64,000 bases of DNA, taken from the NCBI GenBank assembly GCA_963556495.2, contig OY747709.1, forward strand, positions 19,964,400 to 20,028,399. Direction: 5' to 3'. Source of the DNA: Valencia hispanica (taxonomy: Eukaryota > Chordata > Actinopteri > Cyprinodontiformes > Valenciidae). The translations under genes and the position numbers were made by a program. Below are positions 12,600 through 25,062 of the stretch, in pieces; position 1 is the stretch's first letter, and the number at the start of each line of letters is the position of its first letter. Under the pieces are notes generated by a model. That model saw only the letters and a list, made by a program, of their open reading frames with translations. It ran no database searches and was not told the origin of the DNA.

Positions 12600-12848
12600 T
12601 ACAGTCCCTTCATGAATTCAACATGGAGGCGCAGGTAGAGTAAAAATCTCTGCGGTTAGGTGCTGAAGCAGGTCTACGAGATGCGTTAAAGTCATTGACC
12701 GAGGGATGTGATTAACACTTGGTCTGAAACAGAAGCCATTTGGCAGCTTCTTTTGAGAAGGAACACTTAAATGCAACGGCGGTGCCTTTATTAGGCTTGT
12801 TAGCCGAGTTTGGTGGCTAGTGAGCCGTGTGTGCTGCCGCAGACCCGG
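12600..12848 (+). promoter_or_regulatory. Probable APEH proximal promoter / 5' UTR
   Basis: This is the GC-richer stretch immediately upstream of the APEH start codon, rising in CpG content toward the ATG. The start context CAGACCCGGATGG has G at +4. No TATA box is evident, as expected for a housekeeping gene. The assignment rests on position and composition only. Confidence 0.35.
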
Positions 12849-15800
12849 ATGGACTCCGACCAAATCACCGGGCTGTACGGAAAGGTCAGCGGCCTTCCTG
12901 CGCTTGTTTCGGCTCATGTGAGCGAGGAGCAGCTCCCGGAGGACCGGATCTACACCGTGACAGCAGGTGAGCTAGCCTGCAGCTAACACCTCCACAGCCT
13001 TCTGATGGTGAACATTACTTATTTGTTAATGAGGTCTCTGAAACTAAAATTATTATAGTCGTGAGAATTCTTGCAAATATTAGAAAAATAATTGAATGCA
13101 AATATGTATTTTAGAAGCTTTAGAAACATTTGGCCAAAATTGTGTTGATAAACACTTCAAAGCTCTTGGAGTCATAAATACATTTCTCTACATTATACTG
13201 ATTTTTTTCAGAACAAGTATTTATTTTCTGTAATATAACTGAGATATCATGGCAGCTTTCTTCTGGAAGTAGTCCATTGAAAGCTAATTTCATAATAAAA
13301 ATTGTATGTTGAATTCTGACTATGCTTGAAATGGTCTGACACGTGTATATTTACACATAGGCTCAGATAAATATCCACATCATCTTCCACGGTTATTGTG
13401 GCAGATACCTTAAACCTCTAGCCTCTTGGTTAGAACAAATAATGATGCCATAGATAATGATAGTAAAACGTGTACCGGTAGTAAATAAAAGTTAAAAAAA
13501 GTTGTTTGCAGCTAGTCACATATAGCCTAATTGCTACCAAAGCTTTCTTTGACCTCAATACGTACTCTCTTTTGAGGATGTCTGCTGATGCCATAAAACA
13601 TGGAAACTTTTATTATTCCCTTTTGAATCTGCACTTAACCTATCCATTGGGAGAAGCTTAAAGGATTGCATGCTCCTTCCCAGTTCTCTTCACTGCAATG
13701 CTTTTGCAGATCTGCGTTCACTTCCCCATCGCTTGAGGACATTTCTAATTGTGCAATTATCACATTCCTGCAAACATTTATAGAGACTGAAATAATGCCT
13801 TTGTGCAAAATAAAAATAATAAGATCTTTTTTGTTAGGGCCCCCCTTGAGTAAATCCCAATCTCTCACTGTGTATACCTGCAGAGTGGATTCAGAGCGAC
13901 CTGGTCCGAAGCTCCAGACTTCGGTACTTGCAGCAGTGGACTCTGATCGCTGACAGCAACAAGCACAAGAGCATCAGGACCATCCTCCCACCTGGACCAT
14001 GTGCCCCAGTGTCTGGAGAGTGAGTGGTGCTTACTTCAATGCAATGATTATATATGCTACAGCTGATATTAAGAGTTGAAACCTATACAAATGTCATTAT
14101 GGCTGGACGATATGACCTCAAATCTATATTGCGATATGATCTAAAGCCTGTGTGGTAACGATATCTATTGCGATATATTCTTTTCTTTATATGTCAAAAT
14201 GACAGTTTATGAACATTCTCATTTTTCACATACATTCCAGCAGAACAACATCTTCAAAAAAGTTTAGAATGCGATTTAAAGAACATTTATTGTGCAAAAT
14301 GCATTTAAAAATTATTCAAATCTTTTCTCCAAAAAATGCAACACAAAAATTCTTACAACATAAAGATGAAGATATTTTTAATAAATTAAAAGCTATATGT
14401 TGTTAAAAAGAACACACAAAGTTAAAAATTGTCCCCTTTCCTGGTTACCTATTTATAAATTTAATATTGCACAAAAATAAACCTGCACATATTGGAAATA
14501 AAAATGCTTCAACTGGGGTTTTTTCCCCCATTAAATGGAAAACAACAAATTTTAAACTTGCAATATGTAGTGTAAAGGTGAACACTGAACATTAGTATTT
14601 ATCTTCCTTCATGACATCAAAATTCGCAATCGCGGTATGCCCGTATAGTCAAAATCTCTACCTTTGGCTAAATTTATATCATTTCTACCTTATACCTCTT
14701 ATATCGCCCACCCCTAGTTGTCATGTATCAGAAAGTATTTTAGTCAGGCAGAGCAGATCTGGCTTTACATCAAGCACTTAGCGATATTCCAGAAATGTTT
14801 CATCTCACTCTCCTTTAAAAGTAATGATTTCTGTCCTTCAGGTTGTTGAGTGAAGTCTCGCCTCTTCATGGTCTGAGGGCTGTCGTCAGGGAGACGGGCA
14901 GCCAGCAGCTCTTAGAGGTAAAAGCGAAGGACCTCAGTCATCCCCAGTGAGATAAATGCTTCAACATCCCCACCAGACTGCTGTTTATGGTTGTTTCTGT
15001 CCAGATCTGGGACCGCCACGGCCTCAGGAAATGCCTCAACCTGTCCGCCCTGAGCATCCACGGCAGAGTGTATGACGACAGTAAGAGATCTGGGCTGAGC
15101 GACATCAGCGAGTCTGGTACTTAAACATGCTCCTCATGTGTTGGTGTGTGTTTCCAGCTCAGTTCGGGTGCCTATCCTGGTCGGAGTGCGAGAGCAAGCT
15201 GCTGTACGTGGCTGAGAGGAGCAGGAGCTCGTCGGCGGAAACGCGCTCTGGAGAATCCGCCAGCAGAAAGGTCGAACATTACGACAGAAACACGCTCTGA
15301 TGTCAAGTTTGCTGTACGAGAGATGTGTTTGTGTCCAAACAGGACAAGAGTGTGTACTGTGAGGACTGGGGCGAGGCTCTGACCAGTAAGAGTGTCCCAG
15401 TGCTGTGTGTGGTGGATTTGCATCATGGTGCAGTGGATGTGCTGCAGGGCATCCCGCTGGACGTCTCACCTGGACAGGTGAGGACGTTAACCTTACACCT
15501 TCGTCACTGATCTTGTCGTTTATTTGCTCATTTGTTTTATGGGTGATCGATATGTGTTTGTCTCTAGGCTCTTTGGGCTCCCGGCACTCAGTCGGTGTTT
15601 TTCATCGGTTGGTACCATGAACCTTTCAGACTTGGACTGAAGTTCTGCTCCAACCGCAGGTTTTCACGCTTTATTTTTCTCACCCAGCGTGAAGAAGCAT
15701 GACAGGGAAAACTGAAATGTAATCACTAAAATAAACTTGGAGCGCATTAATACCCAACCTATAGCTTGATGTTTTTATGTTTCTAATATGTGAACACACA

Positions 15801-18800
15801 TAAATTGTCAAACAACAAGCTGGAGGAAAGCTGGGAACTTCCCAAAGTAGTAAAATGCACAAAACACATCCTTGGATACGAGTATTAGACACGAACAACA
15901 ATAAGGAGAAAAAGCCCTAAAAGACTCTTCAGGCTCTCTCACATTTTTCTGGAATCCTAAATTCTTGTTTGTGAACCCTTGTCTTTTGGGACATTATGTT
16001 GTTAAACTCTTCTGACAGGTTACAGACAATTTTACACAATTTTAAATCCATTCTTTTCACTCATGACTAAAAATAGCCTCAGATCTGAATAGTTTAATCC
16101 ATTTATCACAAAAAGGTCAGTTTTGTAAAACTAGGTGACCTGTGTTTAATATCACACTGGCATCACGTTGTTAATGAGTATAATATCGTGTTGGCAAAGG
16201 CCTGCTGGGCGACTTATCGTTCAGGTGCCATGCATTCAGCATCTGCTCAGCAGTAATATATTTGGCCAGTTGGATGGACCATTATTGGGTTCTATAGCCA
16301 TGCCTGATTTGGCTTTCAGAGGCCTCGTTGTGCTCAGGCTCTTGCGCACTACAGGGGAATATTTTAGCTGACATCTGCTCAAACATCTACTTTCTGTGCG
16401 CATTTCTTCTGCTAAGACCAGCTGCTGTTGTTTGGAGAAAAAAAGACAACAGCTTTTTATTTTGATAGCAATCCCCTGGGCTGTATCTTTGAATAAATTT
16501 GGGGATTAAAATTACATGTCAAAGTCTTAAGTCTAGGCATTGAAAAGCTGTTTTATTAGTTAACATGACCAGACGATGAAAAAGTCTAGCTTAACCTCTG
16601 CTACCAAGTATTCATCAGGAGGATCCACAGTCTGTTTTAATTTTAGAAGCCTCACCTAAGTTTTAACTTCCTGATCGGAGTCGGTTCTCCTTTTCCAGCC
16701 TTGACTCTGAATTGTTGCTTCATACGTTCAGTAAATTTAAACATCCCACAGTTGTCTGTAGATTATGCATTTGTTTGTCCAATTTTTTCAAATACTCCAA
16801 CCCTTTCCAGAAAGTGTATTTAAAGCATGATTTATTCCATAAGAGAAATGAGGCTTTACGTCTTCTGTTCCTTTGCCCTTTCTTGCCTGTGTTTCAGATC
16901 AGCTTTATTCAGACTCAGCCTGGATGGACGCTGTGGTGAGACCTTTACCTCTGTCTCTATTAATCTCTTCATCTCCGATCCTGTCACCCTTGTCCTCCGT
17001 GATGTACACCCTCCTCTCTCCTGTCCCAGATTCTATATCGGGGGACGACCTTTCAGTGTCTTGTCCCAGGCTCAGTCCAGATGGATCCGTGTTGATCTAC
17101 CTGCAGGGTCGGGTGTTCGGGCCTCACAACCAGTGCCACAGTGTGCAACAGGTACAGTGTGTCTGTTTTGTTCTGCACTTTTGTACTCTGCATATTTGGT
17201 TCTGTTAACGGTTATATGTTAACCCTGCACAGCTGGACCTGAAGAGTTGGAAGACCTCAACCATGCTGGATGTTGTCAGCAGACCTCAGGCTGGTGGGTT
17301 AAAGGTTGTTCAGGGCTCACAATGACTTGCGCGGCCATAAACATCCTGGTCCTATCTGTTGGAGTCTTGAATAAATAAGTGTCCAGATTATGTCTAGATT
17401 TGTAATCTTTTGCTTTTGTGACGCTTTCAGGGGAGTTTGCAGGTGTGTATGAAGCTCTGCCGCCCCACTGCTGGTCTGCAGACGGTCAGAAAGTCGTGTT
17501 TAGCAGCGCCGTTAGAAACTACAAGGTAACTCCACAACTAACAAGTGGATAGCCATGCCATACTTTCTAAAGAAAACAGCTTGTGTTCTGTGTGTGAGTG
17601 TTTAGGCCAACTGTGATTATGCTCATCTGTCTCCCCTGTCAGGATGTCTTCATGGCGGACAGAAAAACAAAGAAAGTCACTTCCCTCTCTGATAGTAAGA
17701 ACCCGTCCTCTCCTCCTCCGCCTCCTCCTCCTCCTCCCCCACTCTCTCTTCTGTCCTCATCTCCATTGTTTATTTTCCCTCCTCCTCCTTCCCTGCCTCC
17801 CACTCCTCTCCCCCCCCACCCTCCATCCCCACATTGGTCTTTTTATTCACCTCCACCACCACCTCCTCCACCGGCTGTTCCTCTCTTTCCTCCTACTCTG
17901 CTGTCTCCTCTTCTTCCTCCTCCTCCTTCTCCTTTTGTCCAAAATTCAGCTCCTCTTCCTCCTGTTGAGTCCTACTTTTCAAACCACCCTCCTCCTCTTT
18001 CATCATCTCATCTTCACCAGGAACAGCAGAGAGATTTGGAAGGTATGAAATAAGAAAAAAAAAATAAAAAGCCCAGGCGGTAAGCTTTCTAGATTGAAGA
18101 AAATGACTAACAATGCAGCTAGTGTTTATCTCTATTATAAACTCATATAAAACACCTTGCAAAAATATTTAGATCCATTGAACTGTTCCATGTTAGAGCA
18201 GTTTGAACTCAGGAAAAACCTTGTGGGCTGGATTTTAGACTTTTTAACTGATAGGACACAAAGAGTCAGAGGACTCTTATTGTCAGCTTGCTCAAGGAGG
18301 GTGAAACCAGTCACGGTCCAGTTCTTGATGACTTGGATATGGAAGATATGGTTATTGAGTTTAGAAAACAACAACATGGACACGGAGTCCCTTTTAATTA
18401 AAGGTCAGAAAATAGAGTAAGTACAATGATATAAATATTTTGGGACCATAAGTAAAAACAAACTGAACTTTGATGAGAACTGCAAAACTGTTTGCAAAAA
18501 GGGACACCAGCGCAAAGAGTATGGCAAATCTGCAAGCTTACTAAGACATGACAGTCCTTCCTGTCTTCCTGTAGCGGTGTCTTAGGCGTCTCACAGTGCA
18601 GACGTGGCAATGTATTGCCCTAGCCACATCAGCAGTCCTCATGCCTCCCTGCAGCATGCCTAATGCACATTCACGCAGATGATCAGGGACCCTGGGCATC
18701 TTTCATTGGCTGTTTTTCACAGTCGGTAGACAAGTCTCTTTAGTATCCTGCGTTTTTAGAACTGTGACCTTAAATGCCTACTTTCTGTAAGCTGTTAAGG

Positions 18801-21800
18801 TCTTAACGACCATTCCACAGGTGCATGTTAAATAATTGATTTTGGTTAATTGAACATGCATGGAAAACATTGTTTAAACCCTTAACAATGAAGATCTGTA
18901 AAGTTATTTGGATTTTTACAACATTATTGTTGAAATGCACAGTCCTGAAAAAGGGACGTTTATAAGAAGTTTATAAGAAGTCCTGTGTGAAGTTTGCCTA
19001 TCTCCAGTGGTCATTGGGTGAGAAGTAGGGGACACCTCTGTCCATCACAGGGTTACACAGACACACAGGAAAGACAACCAATGCATGCACAGACACACAC
19101 ACCCCTAAGGGCAATTTATATTGGCCAGCTAACCTAGCATGCATGTCTTTGGACTGTGGAAGGAAGCTAGAGTACCTGGAGAGAATCAACAAGAGCAAGC
19201 TCCATGCAGAAAGACCACAGGCTGGGATTTGAATCCAGGACCTTCTTGCTGTAAGGCAACATTCCTAATATGTGGCCCCTTTATTTTCCACAATTTTTAA
19301 AAGACTAGCTGGATTTTTGTTTGTTTTGTTTTGTTTGTTGAATTTTGTGGGGTGTTTTTTTTGTGTTTTTATGTCACTCTGACGGTCTGTGATCATTGTC
19401 ACGGTTCACTCTGCCTCTCAGATTGTAACACTGTTGATAAATATCATTGATGATATCAGTGAAAGCTTAGTGGTTCCAATCAAATGGCACAGTCTTCTGT
19501 TACTGTTTAAGATGTAAACATGGAAATTAAAACCTGAGATGTTGAGCCGTTGCATTTATACTCTGTTTTAGTAGTCAGCAGAAAGGCAGGGATTGACTAT
19601 GATATTATGTTTAATTTAAAGATGGCTCCTACACACCCCACCCTTTCTATTTTTCCATCTTACTGCCTCTTGGCTACAGAGCCCTCGGATCTTTCCAAGC
19701 ATTATGGCAGCTGGAAGCTACTGACAGTCCAAAGAGATCTGATGGTCGTCTGCTGCTCCAGTCCCAACTCGCCGCCCACGCTGGTCAGAAAGACTACAGA
19801 CACCCCCCGATACAAACATGGCCATATTTGCCTAAATACTTTTTAATGTATCTGTGAACAACATGAATGAGTTTTCTAGGTAACGTCTGTGTTGTGTTTT
19901 GCTGTGTGCAGAGGGTGGGATTCCTCCCATCCGCCGGTGAGACCGTGACCTGGAGAACGCTGCAGGAGCCCGTCTTGACGTTTGATTACCTATGGACAGT
20001 TCTAGATGTTACACCTCCATCGGAAGAGGACAACAGATGTTACCGTGAGCCTTCAGCCTCTGCCTCATTAGAACATTAATTTGGGGGTTAACGTGAGCTG
20101 ATAAACGTGGTGGTAGCATGGGGTGTCATGCCGGGGTTTGCTGCAGGAGGAGCTTTTTATACAGCGTATGTTAATGTCTGGTTTTGTCTCGTTTACTGTC
20201 TCTTTCTAAACAGCTGGTTTAGATTTTGGGGCCGTTTTGGTCAAACCATCTTGTCTCCCCTGTGAAACCGAAACACCTCTGGTTGTCTTCATCCACGGTC
20301 AGAACCTCTCTTCAGCTTTGCGATGAAATCTTTTCATATAACGGACAGTATTGTAGTAATATTGCTTTGCTCGCGTAGGTGGTCCCCACTCCCAGTACGC
20401 AGCAGAGTGGAACAGCACCACCGCTGGACTGGTTGAAAGAGGCTTTGCTGTGCTTATGGGTGAGATGTTTTGTTTCCTGGTTGTCTGCAGGAATTGCCTC
20501 AACACGACACAGATGCCGACTTCCATAAGTTTACAAATATGTTTCAAGGAAACACCTGGAAAGATTCTACATATGTAAAGTTGCTGTGTGTGTCATTGAT
20601 GAGCTGTGGAATTTAATATTAGTGTACTGTTTTACCATGAGGCAAAGTCAGTCTGGATTTTTTTTTTTTTGCACTTTAAAAGTTACTTTCAAGGTCTGCT
20701 TTGCAGTTTTTATGTCTATTATTATTAGATTTTATTATTTTTTCCTTCTATGGGTTAGATTCTTCTATATTTCTGTTTTGATTCAGCTGACGTCCTGACG
20801 GCAGCCTTTTTCTCTGTCTCCATCCAGTGAACTATAGGGGATCCACAGGGTTTGGCCAGGACAGCATTTTGTCCCTGATTGGTCAAATTGGGAGTCAGGA
20901 TGTTAAAGATGTACAGGTATCAACTTTCCTTGTCTGGCTCTTAAAACATACCAATGATGAGTGATACCCCGAGTAGTCCTGACAGGGAGGTCCTTCACCC
21001 TAACACCATAAAACTGATCTGGCTGTGTTTACCCAGAGTGCTGTTATGGCTGCGCTGCAGAGTGACAAAACCCTCAATCCCAAACGTTTGGCTGTTATTG
21101 GTGGTTCCCATGGTGGTTTCCTGTCCTGCCATCTGATTGGTCAGTACCCAGACTTCTACAGAGCGTGTGCCGCCAGGAATCCAGTCATTAACGCTGCTAC
21201 ACTTCTTGGTACCAGCGACATAGTGGACTGGTGAGGAACACTGCCCATGATATTCACTGCACCACTACAAGGCTTTGAAAAAGTATTCACACCTCCTGGA
21301 CTTTTTCATATTTTATTACATTACAGCTTTAATGTTTGTTTTTTGTATAAGGCACATAAAAACATCCAAAGCAAGTTGAAGTCAAATGAAAAATGGTTTT
21401 ACATTTGTTTTCTCAATTTACTCTAGTAACAAAAAAAATCCAATGCATTCAGTTGCCTTCAGAAGTCCTGTAAATATTAAAAGGATTCCACATGTGTGCA
21501 GTTTAATCTCAGTCTAAACACATCTGATCTCTGAAGGCCAAAGAGGTTTAATGAAGAAACAGCATCTTGAAGGCCAAGCTAAAAGTTTTGAAGTTGACAG
21601 CGGGGTTTCACTGATACGATCACTGACATTAATCAGTGAAGCAGCCGAGAGGTCCGTAGTACCTCTGCAGGAACTAACAAGATCAACAGCTCAGGTGGTA
21701 AAATCTGTTTAGGTTACATTCATGGGTTATGGATTCCATAAATCTGACCTTCATAGAAGAGTGGGAAGAAGAAAGTCATTGTTCAAGGAAATGCTAAGGA

Positions 21801-22757
21801 AATGCTTAGCATTCTGACATTGAAACACAGTGGTGGCACCATGCAGAGTGGATTATTTGCCACTTCTTTTCAGGATCATGCATTGCTTTGCATTAGTCTA
21901 TCACATAAAATCCTTTGAAGTTTGAGGGTGTAACATGTGAAGATGTGGAACAGTTTAAGAGATAGGAATACTTTTACAAGGCACTGTAATGGTTCATTTT
22001 ATGAAATTAGTTTGGTTTTCTCTCTTTCTGCTTACAGGCGATACACAAGTGCAGGCTTGCAGTTCTCATATGACAATGTCCCTACTGCTGAAACCCTGGC
22101 TGCAATGTTACAGAAGTCCCCCATCACACATGCAGCACAGGTAAGACTCACATAAACACACTTTATTTATGATCTCATAGCTTTAATGTAACTGATAAAT
22201 AACCTTGTCCAGGATAAAAGTTATTTCTACGTTCAAATACATTTTAGTACCAAAGTTAAATCCTTAACATAATTTATCGAGCATTTTAAAGCTCATAATT
22301 CTACCAAAAGTGCCCTGTAGGGGGTGCTAAAACTCTTAAATGAAAGTGTTCACATAACAGTGGCAAGCTTTTAGATGCTATAACGAATAGGATTTTTGAA
22401 GTGTAATGACTTCTGTTAAGGGAAGAAAGAAAGAAGAAACATTAACTTTATCAAATCAATTGTTATTGTGTGTAGATCAAAGCTCCTGTGCTGCTGATGT
22501 TGGGTGGGAAGGACCGACGAGTTTCTCCTCATCAGGGTCTAGAACTCTACAAACTACTGAAGAGCAGAGGTTCACCGGTCAGGTACAAGAGAGCAACTTA
22601 TACACCAAAACGGTGGCCCAAACCCTTTGGTTTATGCAGTTTCTTTTCTCATTCCAGGCTGTTGTGGTTTCCAGAAGAAGGACACTCTCTGTCCAGAGTA
22701 GACACTCAGGTCGACTGCTTCCTAAACACCGTGCTGTGGCTGAACCAACACCTCTGA
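12849..22757 (+). CDS. apeh: Acylaminoacyl-peptidase (acyl-peptide hydrolase), complete
   Basis: Twenty-one coding exons: 12849-12966, 13884-14019, 14842-14917, 15005-15080, 15158-15270, 15343-15477, 15568-15659, 16898-16935, 17030-17151, 17233-17293, 17431-17525, 17643-17694, 19680-19783, 19912-20044, 20214-20297, 20379-20459, 20828-20916, 21037-21230, 22038-22140, 22476-22582, 22658-22757. They total 2109 nt, i.e. 702 residues plus TGA. This cytosolic S9-family serine peptidase removes N-acylated residues from blocked peptides. The N-terminal half is the beta-propeller (FGCLSWS, YEDWG-like, PRLSPD). The C-terminal half is the alpha/beta hydrolase with HGGPHS (oxyanion region), NYRGSTGFGQDS and the nucleophile elbow GGSHGG. 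The triad is Ser559 (codon 21106-21108), Asp647 (22512-22514) and His679 (22683-22685). From memory the human residues are 587, 675 and 707, a constant offset of 28, so the catalytic half has no net indel. Mobile-element pieces occupy introns 2, 12 and 18. Confidence 0.96.
14100..14716. mobile_element. hAT-type MITE in APEH intron 2
   Basis: The left end GGCTGGACGATATGACC and right end ATATCGCCCACCCCTAG are imperfect inverted versions of the TAGGGCTGGGCG..CGATA ends of the hAT element at 2210-3863. The interior is AT-rich with further ATATCG-type motifs and no transposase. Target duplication is not clear, so the limits are approximate. Confidence 0.6.
17695..18020 (+). repeat. Pyrimidine-rich (CTC/CCT) low-complexity tract
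   Basis: About 325 bases of nearly uninterrupted C/T, rich in CTCCTC, begin a few bases after the 5' splice site of APEH intron 12. Opposite frames appear open and would encode poly-Pro or poly-Glu, but that is a consequence of composition. The purine/pyrimidine strand asymmetry could support triplex (H-DNA) formation. Confidence 0.85.
18165..18545 (+). pseudogene. LINE reverse transcriptase fragment in APEH intron 12
   Basis: The + strand encodes pieces typical of a non-LTR retrotransposon RT: a GWILDFLTDRTQRVRG segment, then in shifted frames VIEFRKQQ and a YKYFGT motif with LNFDENCKTV. The central catalytic YADD/FADD stretch is missing between them, so this is a deleted, frameshifted remnant. 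Clade not determined. Confidence 0.6.
18552..18965 (-). mobile_element. Truncated Tc1-like fragment, same family as the 25.1-26.5 kb copy
   Basis: This segment is nearly identical to 26062-26468, including GTCCTTCCTGTC, GGCGTCTCACAGTG and the CTGAAAAAGGGACGTT end. It lacks the rest of the transposase and the outermost repeat. It corresponds to the N-terminal part of a minus-strand transposase and its 5' terminal repeat. It lies antisense in APEH intron 12 directly after a LINE fragment. Confidence 0.8.
19005..19268. repeat. Common teleost interspersed repeat
   Basis: I recognise the succession CCATCACAGGGTTACACAGA, CAATTTATATTGGCCAGC.., GCATGCATGTCTTTGGACTG, GCTCCATGCAGAAAGACC and CCAGGACCTTCTTGCTGTAA as a degraded copy of a very abundant fish dispersed repeat, probably the non-coding part of a LINE. 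It is in APEH intron 12. The parent family is not certain. A shorter inverted piece occurs near 36690-36760. Confidence 0.6.
21268..21986. mobile_element. Deleted Tc1-like element in APEH intron 18
   Basis: It is flanked by TA and has inverted ends: CAAGGCTTTGAAAAAGTATT on the left and the inverse of CAGTGCCTTGTAAAAGTATT on the right, followed by parallel AT-rich subterminal blocks. The interior keeps small transposase scraps but has no open frame. It sits directly after the exon that carries the APEH nucleophile serine. Confidence 0.7.
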
Positions 22758-22849
22758 GCAAAACCTTGCAGACAAACACTGTGACAATGCTGTTTTGATT
22801 CTGCTGAACCACTCATTTGTAATGAAACAGAAACCCTTCTTTGTACTAA

Positions 22850-22899
22850 AATAAATCCTAATTTTGTAAAATGTAATTGAAGCAAAAGCATGCAATAAA
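22850..22899 (+). promoter_or_regulatory. APEH polyadenylation signals
   Basis: Two AATAAA hexamers lie at 22850-22855 and 22894-22899, about 93 and 137 bases after the APEH stop. Both are in an AT-rich 3' UTR. They probably define one or two closely spaced cleavage sites. Confidence 0.65.
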
Positions 22900-25060
22900 C
22901 ACTGGCCGTGATATGCAGATTTGAAGATTTTGTTTCAGTTTGGTTGAGTCTAAAGCGGAATCCCATTTTCTATGATTACCCTTAAACCTTGGTACTAAAT
23001 TCAGATAATAAATACTAATAGCTGATGCGGTGGGCATTAGTTTTATCCTTGTTAAGAAAGAACAAAAATATGATATGCAATTTTTCTTTAAAAAAATGAA
23101 TCTGATTTGATGTTGTATTAATTTTGATCATGAAATAAAAGGTATTTACGAAGGAACAAAAACAAAGTCCAAACGGGACAGTTAGTGGGATGAGTGAACA
23201 GAACCTGGACATCGAAAGGTAAAAGAGAAAACTGTCGGGATACTCTTAATGACATCCAGCGTTACTGACATGATTAGGAGGTCCTACTGGTGATATTTTC
23301 AATGTATCAAAGTGGAGGAGGCTCCATCGTAAACATGGAGCATTTTCCTTCGGTGGAAGCAGTTCACAACTCCCATCGAACAAATAACTTCTTCCAAGAG
23401 AGTGACACTCCTCTTTTGAACCATCCTACATGTTCCTGCATTTTAAATCTGATTCTGAAAGGTTTGTGAATGGAAGGCAAAAATATATTTCAGTTCAAGA
23501 CCACAGATACCTTTCCTGAAACCATATTCTAAAGTAATTTCTGAAGTGATCGACAAGAACGCCGGGGCTTCTCTCTTACAGTAGCTCTGTTTAAGGGTGA
23601 TGGTTATAATCCTGCGATCATCTGAGGCAATGCCAGTTTGAATTTAAAAGACATTTTCAGTAATCTTCTGTTTCTGTTTGTTTGCTTCTGAAGCTCAACT
23701 TATAACCAGGTTGCAATGTAGTGGCAGTGAATGAGAAAATACCTGCAACATTTCCCCAAGATTTTGATCTTTTACACTGATTGGCAACAATTAACAGTGA
23801 AACTGTATTAATATATCAGAACACTGTGACCTATCAATCACTGTCATTATTGCACCTCTTAGTTTCCAAGTGCGACCCTGTAAAACCATATTTAGTGTTT
23901 GAAATCCTTTTTCCCTGCCCCTGCTTACTGCACGGAAACAGTTGTGACGGCCTACCACTCCTTGACACAGGGCTACAAATTATGAATGAATGCCACCTTA
24001 GTCACTTTTGTTAAGCAAACAATAACCGTATTGTAAAAATTTGGGAAACAAGGGGTAGATCAGCACTGTGAATGTAATTCAGACAAACGTACAGCAGATG
24101 GCAGTCTGTACTTGTTGTATTTTAAAAGCTTTAGCAAAAGATAATGCCTGGTTGCAACCGACTGAACTTGGAGGTTTATCATGGTATCCTTAGCTGTCCT
24201 TAATAGATCTCTGAAAAACCGTAAAGATGTAATTCAATTGAAAAAAGAAACGTTGCAGTACCTAATTTAAACAGAAGCAACTCCACTTGTGTTATAAGGA
24301 AAAGAAAAAGAAAAAAAGTCTTAGGACGCCAGGAGATACTCAACATCTGAGGCTTTGTAACCACAGATACCGGTTGCATGGATCTAGACCACCTGAAATT
24401 TAATATCCTTTTAATGAGTCTCTTGACCAGCTCTCTCGTGGGACCGGCTGAGCATGCAGAGCTGTACTGCTGACCTTCAAGTCAAGAGATTGAAACAGGA
24501 TCTTAGAAAGCAATCTACTTGAAAGTGAGGCCATAATAATCCAGTCTATACAGTCCAGTTTATTTTACTTTTGTCTCAGTTCACCTAAACATCATCTCAG
24601 GAAACGTTGCATAAAAACAGTCCAATTCTAATCCAATTACCTACAGACCATCTCAATTATTGTCGCTCTGGAGAAGCTAACCCCTCTCCTATATTTATTG
24701 AAAATTAATAACTAAAATGTTGAAAAAAAATTCTGCTTGAAAAAACAAACAGATTTATACACTGTCAATAACTGAGCAGTAAAGGCATAAAAGACATAAG
24801 AAAAGATTTGTTAAAACCATTTTTAAGTTACCCCAAAAGATCAAAGTATTAAAATAAAAAGAAGCCGTGGGCCTATAAAAACGTAAACTACAATCAAAAA
24901 AGATTAACCACTGCTGTCACAATTTCTCTGAGGTAGACAAGAAATTGAGCTAATTTTGCATTTGTGAAAAAGATTCATTGGTTTAATAGCAATGACAGTA
25001 AAACACAGTAATTTCTTGTTCAAATAAAATGTCCTGGTCTTGTATACAATATTTACACAT
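22900..25060. other. Intergenic DNA without a recognised gene
   Basis: AT-rich sequence downstream of APEH. Only short chance open frames occur, and I see no domain, RNA gene or clear repeat. Confidence 0.5.
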
Positions 25061-25062
25061 CT

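Larger units (their letters stand above)
10659..12848. other. IFRD2-APEH intergenic region
   Basis: This ~2.2-kb stretch holds the IFRD2 3' region and then AT-rich DNA without a recognisable gene. From about 12770 base composition becomes more GC-rich and merges with APEH exon 1, consistent with the APEH promoter lying here. I see no clear TATA box. No mobile element is obvious. Confidence 0.5.

Noticed and set aside
12618..12917. 99-codon minus-strand frame over APEH exon 1
   Set aside because: Antisense shadow of a GC-rich first exon and promoter; no recognised domain.
15134..15469. 111-codon minus-strand frame over APEH exons 5-6
   Set aside because: Antisense to well-supported exons; composition-driven.
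17598..18053. Two overlapping + strand frames of 151 and 134 codons and a Glu-rich minus frame
   Set aside because: They run over the CTC/CCT tract in APEH intron 12; openness follows from composition, and the only real coding part is exon 12 (17643-17694).
22406..22798. 130-codon + frame across APEH exons 20-21
   Set aside because: It reads the exons in the wrong frame and through intron 20; the spliced frame gives the catalytic Asp and His.
24420..24510. Possible tRNA-like stretch (GACCTTCAAGTCAAGAGATTG)
   Set aside because: No convincing acceptor stem, D arm or B box could be paired by eye.
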